This document shows, in pieces, positions 15,698 through 20,567 of a stretch of 26,053 nucleotides of DNA. Within the stretch, counting starts at the first letter, position 1. Each line of letters begins with the position of its first letter. A program made the translations under genes and the position numbers. The stretch is from a virus. Under the pieces are notes generated by a model. It did not search any database. It was given only the letters and a program-made list of their open reading frames with translations, and was not told where the DNA came from. The DNA lies in IMG/VR virus record IMGVR_UViG_3300011114_000384, positions 1 to 26,053 of that record; one strand, written 5' to 3'.

Positions 15698-15737
15698 TTA
15701 TATATATACATATATATTTATAAACTATAATAGAATA
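15698..15737. other. AT-rich tract, candidate DNA-unwinding element
   Basis: Forty bases with only three G or C, in a run of alternating TA steps, between a GC-rich hairpin and two heptamer boxes. TA-rich tracts of this kind melt easily and are the usual unwinding element of iteron origins. Immediately after it lies a 13-bp palindrome AATAGTGACTATT (15734-15746). Confidence 0.5.
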
Positions 15738-15851
15738 GTGACTATTTGACTATAATACCCGCCAGCCCAATGATACCAGCCTTTCCGCGATAGTCATTTC
15801 ACCCCCTTTCGATGACTATCCATGACCGAACAATGACTATTTGCACATTTG

Positions 15852-15891
15852 TTGACCTATGTCAAAGAATATCTTACAAAGTATGTATAAT
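15852..15891 (+). promoter_or_regulatory. predicted promoter of the small-gene operon with an inverted-repeat operator
   Basis: A consensus -10 TATAAT (15886-15891) lies about 33 bp before the first ATG. No good -35 is found at the normal distance. Instead an inverted repeat TTGAC-CTAT-GTCAA (15852-15865) ends 20 bp upstream of the -10, where an activator or repressor would act. A TGACTAT box lies just beyond. Confidence 0.5.
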
Positions 15892-15923
15892 GATACCCAG
15901 CAGCACAACTAAAGGGGAATAAA

Positions 15924-16244
15924 ATGATTGACAATCTACAAACAATACACACACAAGCTATTGAATCAGCACAACAAGCTGCTCAAGACTACATCGAAAA
16001 GCATGGCGAGTCTGATTACTGCGGGTCTGCATGGGTTAAGATACAGGTGAAGGGTAGCACAAAGATGGGTAAGGCATTGAAAACAATGGGCTTTAAGCTT
16101 GCATGGGACGGTGGTTTGGATTTACGGAATCCAGCCGGGCATGGTACACAGAGCATGGATGTGGAGGAAGCAGGGGCATATGCGTATGCTGAGGTAATGA
16201 GAGGACATGGTGTTGATTGCTACGCACATTCAAGAGCAGACTAA
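15924..16244 (+). CDS. conserved phage protein of unknown function
   Basis: A 106-aa protein, first gene of the rightward operon. After a helical N-terminus (IHTQAIESAQQAAQDYIEKH) comes GESDYCGSAWVKIQ, then STKMGKALKTMGFKLAWDGG, LDLRNPAGHGTQSMDVEEAG and AYAYAEVMRGHGVDCYAHSR. The series CGxAWV...KxGKALKxxGF...LxxNPxGxxxQSxDxxEAGAxAxAEVxRxxGxxCYAxSR is one I know from early regions of many proteobacterial phages, always without known function. The strong ribosome site (AAGGGG) and consensus -10 suggest abundant early expression. It could bind nucleic acid or modulate a host protein, but no motif shows this. Confidence 0.7.
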   Translation: MIDNLQTIHTQAIESAQQAAQDYIEKHGESDYCGSAWVKIQVKGSTKMGKALKTMGFKLAWDGGLDLRNPAGHGTQSMDVEEAGAYAYAEVMRGHGVDCYAHSRAD

Positions 16245-16306
16245 TCACAATGGTGGCCGCTTCTCTTGGCCTGTTCTTTATTTACACATTATAAGGAGAT
16301 ATAAAA

Positions 16307-16507
16307 ATGACAAACTTTTTGATGCACCCAGACACCGGTTCAGTAGACACCGCTTCACAATGGCTCGCTGAGATGCCAACTTGGGAAGTGTACACTTCAG
16401 AGGGTAATAATTTTTCCACACCAGACCTAGAGCAGGCTGAGAGGCGAAGGCAGTTCGATACCCTAGTTGAAGTGAAAAGAGTGGGCGGCCATTGGGTAGA
16501 GGTATAA
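16307..16507 (+). CDS. small protein of unknown function, 66 aa
   Basis: MTNFLMHPDTGSVDTASQWL opens a soluble, mildly acidic 66-aa protein with MPTWEVYTSEGNNFSTPDLE, then a basic helix (QAERRRQFDTLVEVKRVG). I do not recognise a family. A very good ribosome site, AAGGAG, lies upstream of the ATG, and the same AGGAGATATAAA(A)ATG leader recurs before the next gene. That shared leader is the main evidence that it is real. A hairpin follows its stop. Confidence 0.65.
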   Translation: MTNFLMHPDTGSVDTASQWLAEMPTWEVYTSEGNNFSTPDLEQAERRRQFDTLVEVKRVGGHWVEV

Positions 16508-16509
16508 CA

Positions 16510-16523
16510 GGGGCGAAAGCCCC
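16510..16523 (+). other. intergenic hairpin GGGGC-GAAA-GCCCC
   Basis: A 5-bp GC stem closed by a stable GAAA tetraloop between the 66-aa and 38-aa genes, followed by ATTTAT and then the AGGAG ribosome site of the next gene. The lack of a U-run makes it a likelier mRNA processing or stability element than a terminator. Confidence 0.5.
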
Positions 16524-16541
16524 ATTTATAGGAGATATAAA

Positions 16542-16658
16542 ATGGAAGAGAAAGTATTCAAGGTAGCACAAAGAATAGTAAATAGCCGCGCTTATCCATA
16601 CTTGTTGGGCGCGTTTATAGCCTTCGTTTTTGCTTATATCATTGTGAAAGGACTGTAA
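16542..16658 (+). CDS. 38-aa single-span membrane protein
   Basis: A short gene encoding a 38-residue peptide. Residues 1-18 are amphipathic and basic (EEKVFKVAQRIVNSRAYP), and residues 19-36 form one hydrophobic span (YLLGAFIAFVFAYIIVKG). AGGAG precedes the ATG in the same leader as the 66-aa gene, and the next gene's ribosome site is in its last codons. Small membrane peptides in early phage operons can affect host envelope, lysis timing or superinfection, but no specific function is recognised. The basic residues before the span suggest an N-in, C-out orientation. Confidence 0.65.
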   Translation: MEEKVFKVAQRIVNSRAYPYLLGAFIAFVFAYIIVKGL

Positions 16659-16660
16659 TT

Positions 16661-16912
16661 ATGGTTATCATTAAAACAAAAGCGCTATCCGCAACTAACT
16701 ATCGCGGCTGTCGCATACAGGCAAGCGCTAACGGCTTCAAAACAACTATCCCCTATCCTTACGCGCTAAGTTATGAAAAGTGCCACTTTGAAGCGGTCAA
16801 GGCACTTGTTGCGAAGCATAAATTAGATTGGGATATATCTAACATGGGCTATGGATCAGACAATGACGGATACTATTTCACTTTCAATCATTCAACAATG
16901 GGAGCGCTATAA
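16661..16912 (+). CDS. conserved small phage protein, 83 aa
   Basis: The product starts MVIIKTKALSATNYRGCRIQ, followed by ASANGFKTTIPYPYALSYEK, then AVKALVAKHKL and a C-terminal SDNDGYYFTFN. The pattern T-K-x-x-x-x-T-x-x-x-x-R-x-x-A-x-A-x-G-x-x-x-T-x-P-Y-x-x-A-L followed by A-x-x-A-L-x-x-K-x-x-L is reminiscent of small hypothetical phage proteins close to replication genes; none has a known role. Probable alpha/beta fold. AAGGA lies upstream of the ATG, inside the end of the 38-aa gene. One nucleotide separates it from the clamp-like gene. Confidence 0.6.
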   Translation: MVIIKTKALSATNYRGCRIQASANGFKTTIPYPYALSYEKCHFEAVKALVAKHKLDWDISNMGYGSDNDGYYFTFNHSTMGAL

Positions 16913-16913
16913 C

Positions 16914-17462
16914 ATGGATTCAAATATATTGCACGCAATGGCCACACTAGCAGCCAAAAAAGACATTCGCTATTATCTATGCGGGGTTCTGGTCGAATGG
17001 AACACAACAACTACGCGGATTGTGGCAACAGATGGCCATAAGCTTGGTATTTATAACCTGCCGGATCAGGATAATGAGACAAGCGGCAAGGTTATAATAC
17101 CACTTGAAGCGCTTGCTGGCCTAAAAGGTGATGTTATTATCGGGGCGACCACCTTAACCACGTCAGATAGTGTCAAAACATTTACGCCAATAGAGGGGCG
17201 CTTTCCAGATTATGCGAGAGTAACAGCAGCACGCGAGCCAAGCGGGATAGCAGGCCAATTTAACGTTGATTATATGGCACAATTTCAAAAAATAGCGCGT
17301 ATGCTGGGCAAAAAGACAGACGCGGCAGTATTTTACCATAATGGCGCGAATAATTCGGCTAGGGTATCGCTCACCAGCGACGACAAGTTTTATGGTGTGC
17401 TAATGCCTACCAAACTTGAATTGACCACTACTTGCGTAGATAATTTTATAGGAGCGATATAG
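16914..17462 (+). CDS. beta-sliding-clamp-like protein (DnaN homologue, shortened)
   Basis: A 182-aa protein with clear resemblance to bacterial DNA polymerase III beta. KDIRYYLCGVLVEW and IVATDGHKLGIYNLP correspond to DVRYYLNGMLFE and TVATDGHRLAV of the second domain of E. coli beta; VIIPLEALAGLKG and GRFPDYARV match the rest of that domain. QFNVDYMAQFQKIAR and a final FYGVLMPTKL correspond to the last half of the third domain (E. coli ends VVMPMRL). Normal clamps are about 366 aa with three domains, so this one lacks the first domain and apparently half of the third. The start is the ATG with GGAG at 9 nt; a longer in-frame start would run into the previous gene. It may make the phage or host polymerase processive, or interfere with the host clamp. 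Confidence 0.85.
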   Translation: MDSNILHAMATLAAKKDIRYYLCGVLVEWNTTTTRIVATDGHKLGIYNLPDQDNETSGKVIIPLEALAGLKGDVIIGATTLTTSDSVKTFTPIEGRFPDYARVTAAREPSGIAGQFNVDYMAQFQKIARMLGKKTDAAVFYHNGANNSARVSLTSDDKFYGVLMPTKLELTTTCVDNFIGAI

Positions 17463-17463
17463 C

Positions 17464-17646
17464 ATGAGATACGAGATACAAACGTTCGCCAATGGCGAAT
17501 GGGAAAATACAGACGGCGAGACATACGCCACCAAAGCAGACGCAGACGCAGAACTTATAGATTTTATAGATGACTGCAATCATGCCGTGCGCATGGGCTA
17601 TTTGCAAGATTTTAACGCGGCAGATTGGCGGGTAGCAGAATGTTAA
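17464..17646 (+). CDS. small acidic protein of unknown function, 60 aa
   Basis: The product starts MRYEIQTFANGEWENTDGE, continues TYATKADADAELIDFIDDCN and ends LQDFNAADWRVAEC. It is acidic with a short beta strand pair, then a helix, in the manner of many small phage early proteins; I recognise the general Y-x-I-Q-T-x-x-x-G-x-W-E-N style but not a function. A good ribosome site (AGGAG) lies at the end of the clamp gene. Its stop overlaps the next micro-ORF start by 7 nt. Confidence 0.65.
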   Translation: MRYEIQTFANGEWENTDGETYATKADADAELIDFIDDCNHAVRMGYLQDFNAADWRVAEC

Positions 17647-17747
17647 CAGTAACGGATAGACATGATGATCGATACCAGATATACCTTGCGTGCATTGAGG
17701 GTACAGGTCAGCCAGTTAAAACTTATGATGAGTGGCTGCAATCATGA
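17640..17747 (+). CDS. 35-aa conserved-type small phage protein
   Basis: A short frame starting ATG within the end of the 60-aa gene and overlapping the next by ATGA. The product (MLTVTDRHDDRYQIYLACIE, then GTGQPVKTYDEWLQS) has the feel of small phage proteins with Y-x-x-Y-L...P-V-x-x-Y-D-E-W-L. The ribosome site (GGGT) is weak, so expression is probably by translational coupling. Evidence is the tight overlap on both sides and the sensible soluble composition. Confidence 0.5.
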   Translation: MLTVTDRHDDRYQIYLACIEGTGQPVKTYDEWLQS

Positions 17748-17809
17748 TTATCTTTCTATTGCCAATAGGGTATGCAGTATTCTTTTTAATTATGTATTTT
17801 GGGGGCTGA
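17744..17809 (+). CDS. 21-aa hydrophobic micro-protein
   Basis: MIIFLLPIGYAVFFLIMYFG plus a final Gly: essentially a single membrane span with no charged residue. It starts with the ATGA shared with the 35-aa frame, and a GGGGG-containing end serves as the next gene's ribosome site. Such peptides are easily missed, but the coupled arrangement supports translation. Function unknown. Confidence 0.4.
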   Translation: MIIFLLPIGYAVFFLIMYFGG

Positions 17810-17810
17810 A

Positions 17811-17960
17811 ATGATTACACTAGAGAAAGTGGCCGCAATAGTGGCCGAACAAAGGCGTGACGCAGCATATCAAGTAGTATTGCAAGCGCAGCGTGAGTTA
17901 AAACGGTTCGAGCATGAATATGTCGCGGCATTGAAGGCGGTGGAAAAATGCTCTACCTGA
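17811..17960 (+). CDS. 49-aa helical charged protein
   Basis: A 49-residue protein starting MITLEKVAAIVAEQRRDAAY and continuing QVVLQAQRELKRFEHEYVAA, almost wholly alpha-helical with heptad-like spacing, so possibly a coiled-coil dimer. The GGGGGC ribosome site lies 5-9 nt before the ATG. I know no family. It overlaps the following 16-aa frame. The composition (high Ala, Glu, Arg) is coding-like, in contrast to the hydrophobic peptides around it. Confidence 0.55.
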   Translation: MITLEKVAAIVAEQRRDAAYQVVLQAQRELKRFEHEYVAALKAVEKCST

Positions 17961-17998
17961 TCGGTACGATTATACTGCTCGCAGTTTACTTATTATAG
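17948..17998 (+). CDS. 16-aa hydrophobic micro-ORF (doubtful)
   Basis: MLYLIGTIILLAVYLL is a bare hydrophobic helix, read from an ATG inside the 49-aa gene. Its last 29 bases are antisense to the 3' end of the primase-helicase gene. It is similar in style to the 21-aa and 38-aa hydrophobic peptides of this operon. The ribosome site (GGTGG) is weak. It may be chance. Confidence 0.3.
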   Translation: MLYLIGTIILLAVYLL

Positions 17999-20183
17999 GT
18001 TCACACAATCTACGCAATTCACTTTTTGAAGCGTCCACATTGGGCGCTTTAAAAACGTGCTTTTTAGTCGTATAATCCGCGGACGATAGTCGTCCACAAT
18101 CCACCCACCCTGCTTCCACTAACGCGTGCATTAATGCGCTTGGTGGTACTTTGCTATTGAGTCCAGTGGCCAGCCGGTCGCACAGCGCTTGAAATGGCGA
18201 TCCGATAACCCCACAGCTAAACTCACCCACACGCAAGCGCAGCATTTCCACAATGTGCGATTCTGACGCGCTCATGCCGTGTTCGACTAGCGATAGCTTG
18301 TATTCGGTCATTGGTGGGGGCGCGCCTGCTTTAAAGTGTGCCACATTGCGAGCGTGCAGCCAAGCGCCAATAGCTGAAAAGCCGCTAACGTTAAACCATT
18401 CCCACATTTTAGCGCCATCATCGGGCGTCATCTTGGGTGCGTGCGTCCATACGCACATCCAGCGCCTATCGGACGTGGGTAAGCTGATGGGTATGTAGTC
18501 GTTAGTAAATGCCAGGACTAGCAGCCGATTGCACATCATATAAGGGTGCAGGCCTTTACGGTTTATAGGTAGCATTTCAGGCGGGGCGGCAATGATGGGC
18601 TTTAACTTGTTGGCCAGTACGCGGCGCGTAGATGCGTCAGGTTCTTTTAACTCGTTGATAATCACTATTTCACTTTCTAACTGATAACCCCATTGGGACG
18701 TAGCTGAGTCGGAGTCCATAAGGCCGCGATTCTTTAGGCCATTGCCGCACACGGCGTGTATGAATGGGGCAAAAACTGTATCTTTTCCGCAGCCGTCCGT
18801 GCCACCCAACAAAATGGCGTGGTTAATCTTTATGCGTGGATTCTGAAGTTTGAAGGCCATAGCGTCAAATATGTGGTTACGGCTTACGTCGTCAGGGATC
18901 AGGTTTTCGCAATGAGTTAACCAGGGCGCTATGTTGCCTAGCGTGCATACAGGCCGTGCGTCGCGCCATCTATTGCCGTATACGTCCCCATCACGTGTTA
19001 CTAAAACAGAATCGCCGGCGGCGTACGTGATACCGACTAAGGCCTTCGCGCCCATGCTCTGCCTGTTCTCATCAAAGAACACGGACGCTTCAACACGCCT
19101 GCCGGTGTGTATGCTCTTACACTCCACATGGCGAAATAGGGCGTTGAAGGTGGCGCGTGATACTTCACGGCGATCCTGTAGATCGAAATAGGATTCATCA
19201 TCCTGTATATAGGCAAAGCGTTCGAACCACTTGGCGCGTTCGATACGGCCTAATTCTTTACGTTCGACTTCGGCTAGCGCGTCCACTTTGAACATATCGG
19301 ACGGGGTTAGCTTGGATAGGGCGGTTTCCATCACGGCGGCAAGCAACTCATCACGTAGGCCGTGGCCACACTTAATACCACTTTCCTGCTCTACCCATTG
19401 TAGGAATTTATGGCTGTCCCACTCGCTGCAATGCTCGTGCAGGCAGGTGTATGCGCGTGTAACCGGCATATAACGCCCTTCAGGATTGCCGTCTGAATGT
19501 TCGGCGTGGTTCGGACATAGTACGCCCCACCATCCTGCACTATTGCCACTCGCTAACAGATAACCGGCAGATTTTAGCCAAGCTAACACCTCATCCGTGC
19601 CGTCATCGGCAATGTCTATCCTATTGAGGGTGGAAGTGTCGGCTGCTTCAGGTACTACATTCAAGGCCGTGCAGATCTGGTCAAGAGTGAACTCACGCTC
19701 TGGGTGGAACTCTGTTAGCACACTCGCAAAGTTGTCGCGCCCAGGTTTTAGGTTTATAGATCCTGGAAGGCGAAAGTTGCGTACAGGGTTGATAGCCCCA
19801 CCATCCGTATAGCCTGCGTCTGCTATAGCCTTGATCGCTGCTGAGAAGTCTCCCTTGGTTGGTTGGCTGTCGAGCGCGAAGGTGTAGCCCCATTGATAGT
19901 TGTTGGGCGAGGTTTCCATTTTCCAAGTCGGCTCAAGCGGTGGGGTTGTGGATTTTGTGCCTACATCGTCCAACACCATGAAGCCCACGTGTTCGCAATT
20001 AGATGCGGATGCGGACGGTTTGCCGTCTATAAAGCGGTCAATGATAAACATGGCGGTGTTGCCGTACCATGCGCCTGCTGTCATTTTCTTACTAGGCAGA
20101 AAAGCAGGCCATGCTTTCGCTGCCTGCTTTACTATCAAGAATGTCTCGCCTTCTGGTGCAATATTGGTTAAATAGTTAATCAT
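17970..20183 (-). CDS. primase / superfamily 3 helicase fusion
   Basis: A 737-aa replication protein. The N-terminal part (about 1-165) resembles archaeo-eukaryotic-type phage primases: GFMVLDDVGTK (Asp 72/73), KMETSPNNYQWGYTFALD and FRLPGSINLK. A zinc-ribbon-like patch lies around Cys 223, His 226, Cys 247 and Cys 252. The helicase (about 450-620) has Walker A LLGGTDGCGKDT (458-469; Lys followed by Asp instead of Ser) and Walker B IVIINE (506-511). A C-terminal region (SALMHALVEAGWVDCGRLSS, then TTKKHVF) looks like a winged-helix DNA-binding domain. It would synthesise primers and unwind DNA, possibly recognising the origin. Its ATG overlaps the HNH gene stop (ATGA), with AGGAGA inside that gene. 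It ends convergently with the small-gene operon. Confidence 0.85.
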   Translation of the reverse strand: MINYLTNIAPEGETFLIVKQAAKAWPAFLPSKKMTAGAWYGNTAMFIIDRFIDGKPSASASNCEHVGFMVLDDVGTKSTTPPLEPTWKMETSPNNYQWGYTFALDSQPTKGDFSAAIKAIADAGYTDGGAINPVRNFRLPGSINLKPGRDNFASVLTEFHPEREFTLDQICTALNVVPEAADTSTLNRIDIADDGTDEVLAWLKSAGYLLASGNSAGWWGVLCPNHAEHSDGNPEGRYMPVTRAYTCLHEHCSEWDSHKFLQWVEQESGIKCGHGLRDELLAAVMETALSKLTPSDMFKVDALAEVERKELGRIERAKWFERFAYIQDDESYFDLQDRREVSRATFNALFRHVECKSIHTGRRVEASVFFDENRQSMGAKALVGITYAAGDSVLVTRDGDVYGNRWRDARPVCTLGNIAPWLTHCENLIPDDVSRNHIFDAMAFKLQNPRIKINHAILLGGTDGCGKDTVFAPFIHAVCGNGLKNRGLMDSDSATSQWGYQLESEIVIINELKEPDASTRRVLANKLKPIIAAPPEMLPINRKGLHPYMMCNRLLVLAFTNDYIPISLPTSDRRWMCVWTHAPKMTPDDGAKMWEWFNVSGFSAIGAWLHARNVAHFKAGAPPPMTEYKLSLVEHGMSASESHIVEMLRLRVGEFSCGVIGSPFQALCDRLATGLNSKVPPSALMHALVEAGWVDCGRLSSADYTTKKHVFKAPNVDASKSELRRLCEPIISKLRAV
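18023..18055. other. 14-bp inverted repeat at the convergent gene end
   Basis: TTTTTGAAGCGTCC and GGGCGCTTTAAAAA pair over 14 bp with two G-T wobbles around a 5-nt loop (ACATT). It lies within the last codons of the primase gene, just beyond the end of the opposing operon. The flanking tracts are T before and A after, so neither strand gives a classical U-tract terminator; it could still hinder readthrough or protect a 3' end. Confidence 0.45.
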
Positions 20184-20566
20184 TGTGTTCTCCTAAGTTT
20201 GTTGTGTTTAACCCTGTCTGCCCCGTTTTCGACAACAGTTCCGTATACTAAATTTGTCAAGGTGTTATTTGTCTTTCGCCCATCAAGATGCCTAATCTCG
20301 CCCTTTGATTGGGTAACCGGACGCGAGCCTACAAAAGCCCGCAACACCAGCTCATGCACATAGGTGTTACGAGTCGCGCCGCACAAAGATAAGTTGACGC
20401 ACGCATAGCCCTTTTTTGACTTGTATTGCTTCAGCACACGACCTTTGTATAGCGTATGCCCGTGCCTACCATAGGGTACTTGGCGCGTCATAGATCGAAC
20501 CACGCCTAAATTGCTCACTTCGTAAAAGCCCTCGTACTTGGGTACGAGGTTCCATTCTTCTGCCAT
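20180..20566 (-). CDS. HNH homing endonuclease with NUMOD4 domain
   Basis: A 128-aa protein starting MAEEWNLVPKYEGFYEVSNL and continuing GVVRSM, the NUMOD4 DNA-binding motif. The second half is HNH_3-like: VHELVLRAFVG and EIRHLDGRKTNNTLTNLVYG, with the His-Asn-Asn elements of the beta-beta-alpha-metal site. Such enzymes cut phage lacking the gene and spread it. The start is the ATG with SD AAGGG placed one base after the polymerase stop; an in-frame ATG 39 nt upstream would overlap the polymerase gene. The stop shares ATGA with the primase gene, so the element is fitted precisely between two replication genes. Confidence 0.85.
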   Translation of the reverse strand: MAEEWNLVPKYEGFYEVSNLGVVRSMTRQVPYGRHGHTLYKGRVLKQYKSKKGYACVNLSLCGATRNTYVHELVLRAFVGSRPVTQSKGEIRHLDGRKTNNTLTNLVYGTVVENGADRVKHNKLRRTQ

Positions 20567-20567
20567 A

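Larger units (their letters stand above)
15490..15840. repeat. array of 14 ATAGTCA/TGACTAT heptamers
   Basis: Exact heptamers in the plus orientation start at 15490, 15498, 15506, 15538, 15549, 15559, 15625, 15633 and 15790. In the opposite orientation they start at 15572, 15739, 15747, 15813 and 15834. Several are spaced exactly 8 bp apart (15490/15498/15506, 15625/15633, 15739/15747). One pair forms an 8-bp inverted repeat ATAGTCAT-TTGC-ATGACTAT (15559-15578). Random expectation is about one per 8 kb when both strands are counted. They are probably binding sites for a replication initiator (iterons) or a regulator. Confidence 0.85.
15217..15923. other. 707-bp non-coding divergent region, candidate replication origin/control region
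   Basis: The only long gap in the window, between the leftward virion operon and the rightward small-gene operon. It holds the terS promoter and a tandem repeat (right of 15216), the ATAGTCA array (15490-15840), a perfect hairpin (15659-15674), a 40-bp AT-rich tract (15698-15737) and the rightward promoter (to 15891). Between about 15300 and 15490 I see no convincing gene or repeat, only a 70-codon minus-strand frame (15285-15497) without a ribosome site. Iterated short boxes beside an easily melted AT tract are characteristic of theta-type origins; this function is inferred. Confidence 0.6.

Noticed and set aside
15490-15840. CRISPR array
   Set aside because: Repeats are 7 bp, in both orientations and with irregular short spacing; no 25-40 bp repeats with equal spacers.
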